Below, in pieces: positions 20,060-30,774 of a stretch of DNA of 64,000 nucleotides (positions within the stretch are counted from its first letter, which is position 1; each line of letters begins with the position of its first letter). The notes beneath the pieces were generated by a model, which made no database searches, had not been told where the DNA came from, and saw only the letters and a program-made list of their open reading frames with translations. Origin of the DNA: Micrasema longulum (taxonomy: Eukaryota; Arthropoda; Insecta; Trichoptera; Brachycentridae). The DNA lies in the NCBI GenBank assembly GCA_022494885.1, contig JAGVSM010002927.1:37696-101695 (forward strand), written 5' to 3'. The position numbers were made by a program, and so were the translations under genes.

Positions 20060-20345
20060 ATAGAGAAAGAACATTTTAGAGAGAGTAATATAGAAGTCTA
20101 GGCATCTACAGCGCTTATGACCTGTTATTGGCTGGTTTAAGTGGCTACTTTACACATTGTGTAATATTCACCATTCTGCCTATATTAAAACATCAATATT
20201 TCTTCGATTCTTCCATCTGTTGACGTTTGTGAAGTTAAAGAGCTGAAACCTTTATTGCTGCGGGTGGGATTCATATTATTAAATTATTTCATCCACATAC
20301 TAGGCAACGCCTGAAAATATTTTTCAATTTTCATACTTCTTTTTT
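20060..20345 (+). repeat. F1 repeat, near full-length copy
   Basis: It contains TAGAAGTCTAGGCATCTACA, TTGGCTGGTTTAAGTGGCTA, a CACATTGTGTAATATTCACC block, TTCCATCTGTTGACGTTTGT, AAAGAGCTGAAACCTTTATT and ACTAGGCAACGCCTGAAAAT. Positions 20200-20285 pair with 20362-20450 as an inverted repeat. Confidence 0.9.
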
Positions 20346-20349
20346 TCTC

Positions 20350-20455
20350 CCGTTGGTAAAATATTTCAATCATATGAATCTTACCCGCAACAATAAAGGT
20401 TTTAGCTCTTTTTCTTCACAAACGTCAACAGATGGAAGAATCGAAGGAAAGACAG
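20350..20455 (-). repeat. F1 repeat, inverted partial copy (right arm of a fold-back)
   Basis: TCATATGAATCTTACCCGCA, AATAAAGGTTTTAGCTCTTT and AACGTCAACAGATGGAAGAA are the reverse complement of the neighbouring F1 copy. The shared variants (ACGTC, GCGGG) show that the two arms are each other's closest relatives in the window. Confidence 0.85.
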
Positions 20456-20635
20456 ATTTTTTATTTTTGGACCACAACAGGCCAGGAGGCCCAATCACAG
20501 TGGTGAATTACGTCACAAAACACTAAGGCTTGAGGAAAACCACATGAAATGTTTGTGTTCTCACCGAAAATTGAACCCGGAATCTTCCGTGTGTGATTCA
20601 AGCGTCTTGGCCACTTCACCACGAGGCCACCACTT
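20456..20635 (-). mobile_element. tRNA-derived SINE type S4, copy 1
   Basis: On the minus strand GGTGGCCTCGTGGTGAAGTG, then GGCCAAGACGCTTG, forms the A-box region, and CCGGGTTCAATTTTCGG carries the B-box. A T run on the plus-strand left side is the tail. A second copy is at 56083-56235. A 55-bp piece of its 3' body lies inverted at 20698-20752. Confidence 0.8.
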
Positions 20636-20697
20636 TACTGGTCTTACGACTTATATTTTTATTTTGTCTAAAAGTTTCTCAAGCCTGGGTATTCTGT

Positions 20698-20752
20698 GCT
20701 GTAATTAACCACTGTAATTAGGTCTCCTGGTCTTTTGCGGTGCCACAAAAAA
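20698..20752 (+). mobile_element. SINE type S4, 3' body fragment in opposite orientation
   Basis: TAATTAGGTCTCCTGGTCTT is the reverse complement of the body segment AGGCCAGGAGGCCCAATCAC at 20478-20497, allowing for a few changes. It lacks the tRNA-like head. Confidence 0.55.
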
Positions 20753-20759
20753 TTGCAAA

Positions 20760-21165
20760 TATTTATATTACCTTCTCAAAAATGTTTTTTAAAATTCATA
20801 TCAAATATTGAAGTTGCGTTATAAATATTTACCTTTTTTACAGAATAAACACTCGCATTGTATATAAGGTAAGAACGTTAAATAAATAAAAAAGTAAAAC
20901 GCTTTTATATTTCTGTGGTGACAAGGAAAAGGGCAAGTTGGCATGACGTCATTTTTCAGTACAGCTGTTTTACTTACTAACTCCTAGAGCCTAGATGTTT
21001 TTAAGTTAGATCAGTACATTTGTTATTTTTAAATAATGGAACATATTCAAATCGAGGGTAGTTTATGAGTTGACATATTTACTTCTTGTAAGAATTAAGT
21101 ATTTATATATTTTTAAGACAAGTGCACTAGAGTAAGCCGATGATGAATGAAATTGTTTTTTAGAC
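20760..21165. other. Unassigned AT-rich stretch
   Basis: No partner or gene seen. Confidence 0.35.
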
Positions 21166-21171
21166 GTAAAA

Positions 21172-21862
21172 GTAAAATGGGTCTCAAAAGTTACATTTAA
21201 GATCACATTGAACGTAAAAATTATTAATTTAAAACATGTTTCATACTACTTTTGGCCCTCAACTAATGTTTGTAAGTTTATAATTTTCAAAATATTTGGT
21301 AAATTGTCTATATTAATAAAATTATTTTTTTGTTAGTAAAAATATAACTTAATCACATTGCAAATTTGAACACGTTTTAAAACTCCCGAAATGCAAAAAT
21401 TTTACGCTCCGCCAAACTGATTCCGTCGAGCGCCTGGCTAATATTGACAAAAACAATAGCTCATTAAAACAATGCTACCCATTGGTAACAAAACAAAGTG
21501 CAACTCACGCCCTTAGCCGCTTATTAAATAAGGTCTGATGCACATTATAAAATTTACTTGGACTGATTTTCGTGCTTAAATACGAAATGACAGCTGGTTT
21601 AGCGCAAAAAGTTGAGTCTTTTGAAAATTTTAAGCTCTGGTTGAGGGCTAGAAGTAGTTAAATTATTTTTTTTGATATTTTTTGCATTCCGAGTAATCCA
21701 AATGGCAACTTTTTAGACCTCTTTTATTTCAAAATTCGGAGAAAAAAAATATCGGCCCACTTTAATGTGCACTTCTTCTTTGTTAATTATTTTCTTATAA
21801 TTCAATCGTATAAGCAATAAGTGCACTTAGGCCAAAATTTTTAGATCCATTTTAGTTTTATA
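21172..21862. mobile_element. Candidate inverted-repeat element of about 0.7 kb
   Basis: TACTACTTTTGGCCCTCAAC at 21244-21263 has a reverse-complement partner at 21639-21659 (GTTGAGGGCTAGAAGTAGTT, 17 of 20 positions). Further out, AAAATGGGTCTCAAAA at 21176 pairs roughly with TTTTTAGATCCATTTTA near 21839. Internal sequence has a balanced composition at 21370-21560. No transposase frame is visible. It may be a MITE or two nested elements. Confidence 0.45.
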
Positions 21863-21869
21863 TTTATTT

Positions 21870-22285
21870 AGCTGAGAGTTTTACATTTGCACTTTTCCAC
21901 ATCAATCATAATCATTTCACGCCCGCTCCCTTGTTAGAGCATATGTTGTTCATAAAGATTCTCACTAGCGTTAAAACAAAAAAATATTGATTTATTTTAT
22001 CACTTTAAAAACATTTAAAGTTTAGTTTACCGGTGTAAAAAAAAATAAAAATATATTAATAAGTATGTTTTATTTGAATGCCACTATGCCTTATATTTAA
22101 AACATAATATAATGTATTTATTATGTCTTAATAGTGTATTATGTAAACTATTTAACTTTATTTTTAAATTTAAAAAATATTTTTTTTTAAATTTTTATAT
22201 TTGAAAAAATGTTAATTATGTTTAATGTGTAACTTTTTCTTATCATATAGTATGTATAATGTAAAAGCCCCATGGGCGTCAAAAG
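21870..22285. other. Unassigned AT-rich stretch
   Basis: No partner or gene seen. Confidence 0.35.
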
Positions 22286-22289
22286 AAAG

Positions 22290-22625
22290 AAAATAAAATA
22301 AAATAACATATATAAATACAGTTTACATATGTATGTATAAAGGCAGGCATATTGCCTTTAGGCAATTTCTTCCTACCTACCCAAACCGTTCAATTTGAGA
22401 AAATCAGTGGTATATGAACATATTGATGGATATATAATAATTTCATGATAGAACAAAATACTGATAAAAATTGACTAACTTTCTACATTATACTATGAAT
22501 AGAAGAAGGGGTAAAGAGGAAAGGAAAAAAAGAATGAAAAAGGAAAAAAATAATATTCAGGAAATGACATTTCATACGGGCGTCTCTGACATTAGTGGGT
22601 TGGTGACATAACTTAGTTTTACGAA
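22290..22625 (-). mobile_element. LINE family A 3' end, copy 2
   Basis: Read on the minus strand, the RT ending LPTNVRDA is kept at about 22600-22577, followed after a deletion by MKCHFLNI. The 3' UTR then ends with the hairpin ATTGCCTAAAGGCAAT and CATATGTAAACTGTA. The SLFTFKSR segment present at 10.2 kb is deleted here. Confidence 0.8.
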
Positions 22626-22644
22626 CACAATATTTTTGGTGTGC

Positions 22645-22715
22645 CTTGGTTTAACTTTGTGGGGAACAATACAATGAGAGAACGGACGCAGCAACTTCTG
22701 GTATACATCAACAAC
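22645..22715 (+). mobile_element. RT C-terminal scrap (RTE/CR1-like)
   Basis: The frame WFNFVGNNTMRERTQQLLVY matches WCDFVKNEEIR*QTQQIPV of the 3.9 kb remnant. It is too short to place confidently. Confidence 0.45.
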
Positions 22716-22754
22716 AACAACAAACTAACACGCCGTTTTGCTCTTACTGAAGAC

Positions 22755-22870
22755 TGAGAGGATAGAGCAACACATTACTCTCTCTTTGAATACAGATTTC
22801 GCTTCCTCTACAATCATACATCCTCTTATGCACGTGTGGCAATTATAACCACTTTTGACATTGGATTTGG
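22755..22870 (-). mobile_element. RTE-type RT 3' scrap
   Basis: The plus text TTGGATTTGGTCATGC and ACAGATTTCGCT match 36289-36304 and 36238-36250. On the minus strand SEICIQRES corresponds to SEICMQRHS of the 36 kb element. It is a short, decayed piece of that 3' region. Confidence 0.55.
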
Positions 22871-22874
22871 TCAT

Positions 22875-23155
22875 GCTACGTCCGTATTTTACCACACATT
22901 CACCTGATACAATATAATAGATATGTATTATTCAAATGTGTTTCGATTTATTATTTGAATTTTTTGTTGAAATTATGGATAAAAAACAGATTAACGAGCA
23001 CATTTCTTCTTTTTTTAATCAAAAGAATATACCAACATTTATTTATTTTTTTCATTTTTAGTGACAAACAAATTATGTTCTTATATCAACACTCACTTTT
23101 CAACTTTTTGATATCTATCGTATTCTTCCAGTAGCCTTTATTTTAATTAAAAATT
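22875..23155. other. Unassigned AT-rich stretch
   Basis: No gene or repeat partner recognised. Confidence 0.35.
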
Positions 23156-23159
23156 AAAT

Positions 23160-23285
23160 CTTTACCCACACAAGCCATGCCTTTGGGTTTTTTTGTGTTT
23201 ATATTATATTTTTTTTGCGTTTGTAACTTATGTAAACCTTTTGTAAAATGCAAAGAAAAAAATTAAATAAATGATAGAAAAAAGT
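23160..23285 (+). mobile_element. LINE 3' end, family E, copy 1
   Basis: AAGCCATGCCTTTGGGTTTT, GTTTGTAACTTATGTAAACC and a TTTTGTAAAATGCAAAG block, followed by an A-rich AATTAAATAAATG tail, match 42183-42300 in the opposite orientation. The A-rich terminus fits a LINE 3' end; no coding part is seen. Confidence 0.6.
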
Positions 23286-23289
23286 TAAA

Positions 23290-24900
23290 TTTTAAAAAAG
23301 AGATCGCGTTTTGACGGTAGTCCTACTTTCATACTTGTTTTTCCAAAGCCATACTTTGCTTTCATAAATGAGGGTCAGCACCAGGGCCACGATTACGAGC
23401 GGCTATTATTATCAGTATATACTGAGACGATTTAAACTTATTTCGAAATTTATGTACGAAAGTGTGTATATTTTTATCAAAATTCAAAATATTTTCATCG
23501 GTAACCGGTAATTAAATACGTTTAGAAAAAAATGTAAATATGTTATATTTTTCTTACAGAAAACTTAATTTTACTTTGTAGATACATTTTAACTTGCCAT
23601 CAGAATACGAACTCTTTACTGCAAATTTGTCACTGAATGAAGTTTTAAATGCCAGTATAAACTCTAAATAGCAAAAAAACCGACTTAAGCCTCTTTTCCG
23701 TGACATCAGAGTTTTATCCTTTAAGTTAAGAACTTGTAGATTTTAGAAATTTCAAATTGCGATACGTCAAATATTTAAGTTACAAAATTAATCCACGTTA
23801 AAAAAACAAATAATGTTCTTTTCGAGTTCTCGGAAAATTCGCCTCGGGTCGAATTGGGATCAAGTCTTTACATCTCTTGACACTTTTGCTTCTCTCGAGA
23901 AGCCGTCTTTTGCAGTCTCGGGTTGAGAAAATCTAATTTTCATTTACTCATCGAAAGTCCAAAGCACAAATAAAACCTTTTCATATATTTTTCTCGAAGG
24001 AATATTATTAAAGACTTTGACTTTAGGACTGTCAGAATTGAAAAACTTTCCAAGAAAACCAAATCGTTTGATTTAGCCATGCCAGAGAAGGAAACTTTAA
24101 TAGGAAAATGTACTTTACGGCATGGTCATTTTTCTTAAGTATTAATGTAAATAAACACTTTCATTTATATAAATATCTTTAAAAATGGGGAAATATTAAT
24201 CTAGGCACTTAAAAAACTATTTTCTGTTAAAGTGCTGCAGAACGGCGCTTATTAGGTATTTTTAGTAACATTTCGGTGGGACACAATTTTTTGGGACAGA
24301 TTTATCAGAAACATTTTTATAATGTATATTTATTACCTTTCAACAGTCACTATAAAGTAAAGTACTAAGCTGGTTTATTTAGAATTTTTTTTCCATTGAA
24401 GATATTCCATGTTTATATTTTATTTTATTTTATTCAGAAACAATACAGTCGTACATAAAAAGTATTAAAAACAATTTTTTTTTAAGATAAAAAGACCAAT
24501 TAAGTTTATATAAATTATGCAAAAGATATAAGCATGAAATGTATCAAAAAAAATAAATAAATAAGAAATTTAAGTGAGAAAAGAATAGTTGTTAACATTT
24601 GCGTTTTCCATGGATGTAATCGTTAGAAATAAATTAGAATAAATAAAAATACCGAATTCACACTCCGAGCCATTCACGCACACATACATGAACGCACATA
24701 TAAAACGTTCATGATAAAATTTTAATAATAGATTAAGTAAAATCATTAAAAAACATTGGAATAACGTAATGTCATGTTCATTCTCCGAAGTAATTTATTT
24801 AAGAGTCTAGAAAAAGGGCCACAAAGTTTATTCAAATATTGTTATAAATTGGAGGCTCGTGAATTAAACAAATTTTGTAAAAACCACCAAGGTCACATAA
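23290..24900. other. Unassigned stretch, partly of more balanced composition (23810-24080)
   Basis: No repeat partner or protein domain was recognised. 23820-23940 has several CpG and TCTCGAG words and may be single-copy sequence worth testing for conservation. Confidence 0.35.
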
Positions 24901-24904
24901 ATTC

Positions 24905-25325
24905 ATTTATTTATTTATTTAAATACTTCATGTACAAATACAGTTTACATATGCATAAGGACGGACATATTGCTTTAAGGCAATTTTTTCCTACCTACCC
25001 AAACGGTTCAATTTGAGAAAATCAGTGGTATATGAACATTTTGTTTGTTTATCAATAATTTCATTATACAACGAAATTTTGAAATAAATAAAAAAAAATA
25101 ACAAGAAAAAATCTACTTAATATCTACACTATACTATGAAAAGAGGTCGCGGTAAAGAGGGGAGAAAAGACGGAAGAAAATAAAAAACTAAATTCAGGAA
25201 GTGATATTTCATTCGTCAATTGAATGTTAATAAAGAAGGGCGTCTCCGATATAAGTGTGTAGATTATTCCATAGTCAAAAATCTACTACCGTGAAAGAGA
25301 AGGCAAAAAAATTGGAACTGTGAAT
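24905..25325 (-). mobile_element. LINE family A 3' end, copy 3
   Basis: From 25320 downwards the minus strand carries the NFF.FSFTVVDF, WNNLHT and GDA remnants of the RT C-terminus, then the 3' UTR with the hairpin ATTGCCTTAAAGCAAT and TATGTAAACTGTATTTG. It is longer but more decayed than the 22.3 kb copy. An 80-codon plus-strand open frame (24774-25016) is a shadow of this repeat. Confidence 0.7.
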
Positions 25326-25336
25326 ACGTAGTTTTT

Positions 25337-25470
25337 AAAAATACTTGAGTTCTTAATATTTTCTCAAATATTGAAATTTCCTAAAAGTCGTAGAGTGGGA
25401 TTTGAACCTTGGACCTTTGGCGAGTGAGTCCACAATACTACCACGGGACCACAGCCCGGTTTGCAAAGGG
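25337..25470 (-). mobile_element. tRNA-derived SINE type S1, copy 3
   Basis: GTGGGATTTGAACCTTGGAC and a GAGTCCACAATACTACCACG block are the S1 head in its usual minus orientation. The B-box is mutated to GGTTCAAATCC. The head lacks about four bases in the middle and is the most diverged of the four copies. Confidence 0.75.
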
Positions 25471-25474
25471 TTCT

Positions 25475-25925
25475 TTTGTTACTAGACGAAGAGTTAGCCC
25501 ATGTTGTGGTACAGATTGGAATGTAATTTTTAGAAGTACCAAATTATGTGCATTACACGATTTGTTAAATATGTCTGTTCGTAAATAGTAATTGAAAGTT
25601 AGCAAGTATATATACTTTTTTATTAAAATATAAAGTTTATATTTGAAGCACTTACTTTGTGGTTATTCATTATAATAAATTAAATAAAACAACTTAGTTT
25701 TTAACCATCTATTTAAGCATCTTAAGACTTTTACTCTAATATCAAAGTTTATTTAATTTTTTCCGATGTAGATTGAATCGCAATCACTACAATTTAATTG
25801 ATATTATATCCCAGCTTTATTATATTTATGAACTTTGTCTTTATGATTTTTTAACAATGTCTCTAAATTATTAGTTGTGTAGAAAGCCGGTTTAATGTTT
25901 GATGGTGGGAAATAAGATAATTATT
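25475..25925. other. Unassigned AT-rich stretch
   Basis: No gene or partner recognised. Confidence 0.35.
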
Positions 25926-25934
25926 CATAAAATT

Positions 25935-26165
25935 ATATATTTTACACCAGTTTTTATTATATACATTTAAACAAAACTTATATTCTTGAAATTGTTATAA
26001 CCTTATACTTAAATGATTTTAATTTAAATTCTTTTATTTACATTATTATATAAAATCATAATTTACAACCCCTGTTTGCACTTGTATATAACTTAGAAAT
26101 TTGTTTAGTCTCCCACCAGTCTGACGATGTCGGTCACGACGAATCCCACTCACTAGTAAAAAAAA
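25935..26165 (+). repeat. Dispersed repeat family D, copy 1
   Basis: TTTACACCAGTTTTTATTAT, CCTTATACTTAAATGATTTT and CCACCAGTCTGACGATGTCG are the reverse complement of 48085-48320, roughly 85 percent identical over 230 bp. The end resembles an untranslated retroelement end. Confidence 0.8.
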
Positions 26166-26384
26166 TAAAAAATAAAAGTGGAATAAAACTATAAAGTATT
26201 TTTATGATTATAATTGTTAAGGAGTGATGGAATGTGAATTTGTCTTCTATGCCTAATACTTATCTAGTGTAGTTGCGTGTGATATTCGGTAATGAGGTTG
26301 AATTTGTAAAGATTAATGATAAAACGTATACAACGATTCTGCAATCGTTCCAACTTATCAAGCGATTCAGACTCAGCTCATAGG

Positions 26385-26510
26385 TTATGTAAATGCCTAT
26401 ATTTCCATGAACCTTTCTTAATTTTTTAACCCTCGTTGTAGCAATAAATTTTAATCTTAATAACTCCCTAGAGAGTGAAATTTAGCCATGTCTACAAGCA
26501 TTTGAACGTT
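26385..26510 (-). repeat. F1 repeat, partial copy
   Basis: Reversed F1 words occur: GTAAATGCCTATATTTCCAT, GTTGTAGCAATAAATTTTAA, CCCTAGAGAGTGAAATTTAG and ATGTCTACAAGCATTTGAAC. Only the monomer-junction half is present. Confidence 0.6.
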
Positions 26511-26544
26511 CTTAAAATAATATCCTTTGTAAATAAATTACTAC

Positions 26545-26730
26545 CCCCGCTCGTCGTAAACCAGCCCGCCGGTTTGTTGTCATTACCGGCTTAGTAGTAA
26601 AATCTGAATCGGTGCAAAGTTTCAGCCGAAACGTAAACTGTGGTAACTCCGCGCTACGATAATAATATCGGGGTGTATTGGAGTTGGGAGTTACGCGGCG
26701 CGGCGCGAGAAGCGGCGCCAAAACTTGGAC
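26545..26730. promoter_or_regulatory. CpG-dense block, possible promoter or element terminus
   Basis: CpG is strikingly frequent compared with surroundings (for example ACGCGGCGCGGCGCGAGAAG). GGCGCCAAAA at 26714-26723 is the complement of TTTTGGCGCC, which fits the E2F consensus TTTSGCGC. A 69-codon minus-strand open frame across the block has no recognised domain. It could be a host promoter facing the minus strand or a young transposon end; sequence alone does not decide. Confidence 0.3.
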
Positions 26731-26891
26731 AATTAATGCAACCGTTGCTGTGTGTACGATGAAAGAGATGTTAGTTGAATTATGTAAAAGCCAGCTAACA
26801 TAAAAAAAAAACTTGTTTTAATTAACAAACAAACCATCACGCCATTTGTCCGTAGGGGTAAGAAGAGAAGATAAAACGCCATACAATTCTG

Positions 26892-26990
26892 TAATAATAA
26901 TAATAATAATAATAATGGTTTATTAACAAAAATTACAAATTCCTTATCTACTACATACATACTTAGATTTTTCTTAATTATGTCTTGTCT
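26892..26990 (-). repeat. (AAT)n microsatellite, probably a retroelement tail
   Basis: Eight AAT units (26892-26916) adjoin GGTTTATTAACAAAAATTAC. A comparable AAT-tract plus unique body combination occurs at 47893-47959, so the tract is probably the 3' tail of an element in minus orientation. Confidence 0.55.
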
Positions 26991-26994
26991 ACCT

Positions 26995-28475
26995 AACTAG
27001 TTGTAACCTGTTTTAAGGCAGAAATTAGATAGAATCAGACTATCTAATAGTTGATTTATTATAAAGTTATTTTATTTAATTTTATTTGGGATTTTTACAG
27101 CTATTAAATAAACAAAATAAGTAGAAAAATCTTAACAATGCTAAAGCCAATTAAAAAAATCCACTGTAAATATAATGACACATAATATATAAGAAGAAGA
27201 GAGAGAAGTTTAGTAATTGTATTTGTGTGACGTTTGTATTCATGTGTATGTGAATGTGTGTATGCGTGAATGAATGAGGGAGAGGATACATGTGCGTGTG
27301 GGAATGAATGAGGGAGAGGGTGCGTGTGTGTGGGTGCGTAAGTATAAAAAATAATAGTTTAAAACTTGTAAATTGTATTAAAAATGGCACAATAAAGAGC
27401 TGAGTAAAAAGTTAGAAACCTTTTTGTTAAAATTCAAATGACGAAATGATATAAATTGTATTTTTTTTTAAGTATGTTAAATTTCAAAACCGTATTTTGA
27501 AAAAAAGAAAAAAGAATTTTATTTTAAAATTTAATTGATACACATCAAATGAATAATGTGCGACGAGTCCTGTAGAATACGGTAGGTAACCACAAAATGC
27601 AGTAAATACGAAATAATGACAACAATAAAATAAGGTTTAACAATTCGCGAACGTTGATTCAAAACGAACACACAAATGCATATTGTATGCACCTACATAA
27701 TATAAAAATAAGAATAACATAATTATAAATATAATTATATAATAATTATAATTATACAATACATATACTTTATTATTATTTTTTGAGAATGTTTTTAAGT
27801 AAGTTTTCTGATTTTTAACAATTTTATGTAAAATTTTTGTAATATAATTCGGGTCATGGTTTTGTAATGTTCGGGTAACATAATAAAAATTTTAGGGCCC
27901 AGAAACCTGAAATTTCTTTGCCCGAATTCAGAATTTGTGGTAGACCCCATGACCCATCTTTAAGTTTGACTTCTGGTAGTGTGGGAGTGTTCTTTTTGGA
28001 TTTGGTAGAATAATTTGCTTCCACAAACATAATTATTCTAGATAATATATACATATTTGCATACAAATTTTGCTTCTTCTGCTTAAATATATATTTTTAT
28101 TGAAGCGCGCCAATTTTGCCGACTTTTGGTATGTCCATCATTAGTTTCATAATGTTTTGTCTAGACTTTTAAAATGTTAATCTTACTAATAAGTCTTTAC
28201 TAGTTTGTAAGTGAAATATATTGATGGAAGTTCATTGTGATTTATTATAAAAATATAAGACGAAAGGTACTTTAACCTGAAACTCTTTGTTAATGGATCC
28301 TTAAAACAAAAAATAAAAATATTTTACATTCACATACTTTTAAATTTGCTATCCTTTTTCTTTTATTATAAATATACCAGTTTCAAAGATGTCCCGAAAG
28401 CGATAAAACCGGTTACTGAATATTCCAAATTTGAATATTAAAGTGTCACTTTTCTTTTATTTCTATAATAAAAGA
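26995..28475. other. Unassigned AT-rich stretch
   Basis: Apart from the TG-rich block at 27225-27345, nothing was recognised. A 70-codon minus-strand open frame (27854-28066) has no known domain. Confidence 0.35.
27225..27345. repeat. TG-rich tract with a duplicated GAATGAATGAGGGAGAGG unit
   Basis: The 18-base unit GAATGAATGAGGGAGAGG occurs at about 27269 and again at 27303, separated by GTG-rich DNA. It is a minisatellite-like tract; the His/Thr/Pro-rich open frame on the minus strand is an artefact of it. Confidence 0.8.
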
Positions 28476-28479
28476 TAAA

Positions 28480-28848
28480 AATTCGGTTTTTCGGGACCAT
28501 AACGCAAAACTTTAGAGGTACATTTGTCATGGTAAGCTCTAAAAAAAATCATCATATTATTTTCCAAAAAGTCATTAAAAAAAAAATTACGATCAAAATG
28601 TAGTATCTATATTAAGTCTGCATCTTAAGCGTATAGCTTCGTTGGTCACATACGGTTTTATTAACAAAAAAAATTGTCATGGAGGGGTAGGGGTGCTTGT
28701 CCAAGAAATTAAAGATGTACCCCATTTTGATATTGTAAAAAAAAAAAAAAACTTTTTGAAAAAAAAAAAATTGTGATTTTTTTTAAAGCTTACCGTGAGA
28801 AATGTTCGTCTGAAGTTTCACGGTCTAGACCTAAAGAACCGTGTATAA
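28480..28848. mobile_element. Fold-back (MITE-like) element
   Basis: ACATTTGTCATGGTAAGCTC, followed by TAAAAAAAATCA (28520-28551), has a reverse-complement partner at 28773-28804 with about 28 of 32 positions matching. Weaker pairing extends outwards to 28480 and 28848 (CGGTTTTTCGGGACC with its partner around GGTCTAGACC). The loop contains two long A runs. No coding potential. Confidence 0.6.
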
Positions 28849-28954
28849 GAGTAAAAAATTGTTATTTACTTGGCGGTCTTAGCTCTTAATGCAAGTGTTT
28901 ATTCCGTAAAAAAGTTTTATAACGTGACTTCAATATTTTATATAATTTTGCTGC

Positions 28955-29165
28955 AACAGAGGGGAAAAACATTAAAAAGAAGGGATTATGAAACTCTAAG
29001 CATTTACAGGGATAATAACCTCGTTATCTGTCTGGTTAATGTGACCACTTTACACACTGTTTAACATCTACCATTTTACCTATACTTAAACTCTCAATTC
29101 TTCGAAAGAAGCATTTTCTCAATTCCAGCCTGTTAACAAACATTTAGACACACTCAAAACTATTA
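28955..29165 (+). repeat. F1 repeat, partial copy ending in an inverted junction block
   Basis: ATTATGAAACTCTAAGCATT, TTACACACTGTTTAACATCT and TTTTACCTATACTTAAACTC follow F1 order. From 29118 the text CCAGCCTGTTAACAAACATT, then AGACACACTCAAAAC, is the F1 junction block in reverse, so the copy is rearranged. Confidence 0.75.
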
Positions 29166-29239
29166 CATTTTTCGAAAATTACGTTCCGACGATAATGGAC
29201 GATAAAATAGCGTAATGTTTGGATTTGAAAGTAAACATA

Positions 29240-29515
29240 GAAAGAGAAAACATTTTTTAGATAGGTTTATGGATGTCTTTGGGTTTAAGGGCTTATGACC
29301 TGTCATTATCTGGTTTAACTATCCATTTTGTTCACTGTGTAACAATAACCATTTTGTTTATGTTTAAACATCTACATTTCTTCAATTTTCCTATCTGTTG
29401 ATTTTTTAAATTAAAAGAGCTGAAACCTTTAAAGATATAGCTGAGATTAATCTGGCTAAATAAGTTCACCTACTGGGCAACACCTAAAAACACTTTTTCA
29501 ATTTTGTACTTCTAA
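29240..29515 (+). repeat. F1 repeat, near full-length copy
   Basis: It has GGCTTATGACCTGTCATTAT, TTCACTGTGTAACAATAACC, TTAAAAGAGCTGAAACCTTT and CTGGGCAACACCTAAAAACA in canonical order, about 280 bp after the preceding copy and in the same orientation. Confidence 0.85.
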
Positions 29516-29519
29516 TATG

Positions 29520-30585
29520 AAATAATTTAGTTTTTACTTTATTCAAACGTTATTTAATATCAACAATAATTTGAAAGAAAATTGTAGAATTACAATAAAT
29601 AAAACATTCAAAATATGATTATAAAAATAAAAAAAACACAAAAAATACTTATTGTGGAGCACTGATTGAAAATACCGTTTTTTTTATAATTTATATGATG
29701 TACTAAAAATATAATAAATTAAAAAATAAAACAAACAAATTATTGTGAGACGTCACTACCCATTATGAACTCAATATTGTTTTTTTTCTTCTACGAAATA
29801 AGAAACGCTAATGTAAATATAAGTATTAAATAAATATAAAATTTGTATTTGGTAGTAATACTGTATATTTGTATTTTTTTCATCTGAAAATGCGTATACA
29901 AAACAATTTATTTTTACAACTATTCGATAAAATAAAATCAATTTATTTAAATATGTATGTGAAATAAATCAACAGTATATTACGTAGCCTCCGTCCTGGA
30001 AGGCCGTCGAGGACGATCATTAGACTTTATTCAGCGGAACTAAGGGGCGCTGAATTGACGTGTAAGGAGGCAAAAATTCTGGCTGGCTGTTGAGTCTTCT
30101 GAAGGCAACTGGTGATGTCCACATGCTCTATTTAGGAACGGACGTGGAAAAGAAAATATTACGAAGCTACACTGAATTCATTTTTTGAACATCCAATACG
30201 AGTGTATAATCATGGATTCAGGGCTATCATTTAATGCACTTTGGACACGAGACGAGAATGCTGATGATTATAAAACCTGATTTAGATTTCTTGTTAAGTA
30301 TTTGAATTTAATTTCAATAACCACTCCATCTCTGTCTTAACATCAAAAGTAAGAATATTTGATTTCGTTTCAAGTATCCTACGGTATGAGTGACTTTTGC
30401 AAAACTCGGTTTACGTAAGTAACGAGCAGAGAAGTGAAATTAATTGTCGCGTTAACTATCCTCGAATACGTTGTTCAATATTACCCTTATTTACTATTCA
30501 AATAATACTGACAAAGCATGTATCTACTAAGTAGTACATTTAAAGCGTAATATTATAAATATATTGTGTTAGTTTATTTTGTAAA
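29520..30585. other. Unassigned; a more balanced block at 29985-30270
   Basis: 29985-30270 has noticeably higher GC and CpG (for example AAGGCCGTCGAGGACGATCA) but no long frame and no partner in the window. It could be single-copy functional sequence or part of a transposon seen once. The flanks are AT-rich with no feature. Confidence 0.35.
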
Positions 30586-30589
30586 TCAG

Positions 30590-30770
30590 GGTGAAATTAG
30601 TAGTCATAGTCGTAATGTAGAAAACTAGATTTTGCTAGCAAAGAATTTAAAATCCTGTAACTGATTTTTTATTTCTCTTAAAAGGCCGTGGTAAAAAAAA
30701 TATTTACGCACGGTGATGTAACGTAGTTTAACCACAAGCAAAAGACTTGTCGAAAAATGCTCCAGAGAGT
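30590..30770 (+). repeat. Dispersed repeat family H, copy 2
   Basis: CTCTTAAAAGGCCGTGGTAA, CGCACGGTGATGTAACGTAG and ACCACAAGCAAAAG align with 12485-12555 in the same orientation. Confidence 0.6.
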
Positions 30771-30774
30771 TGTG

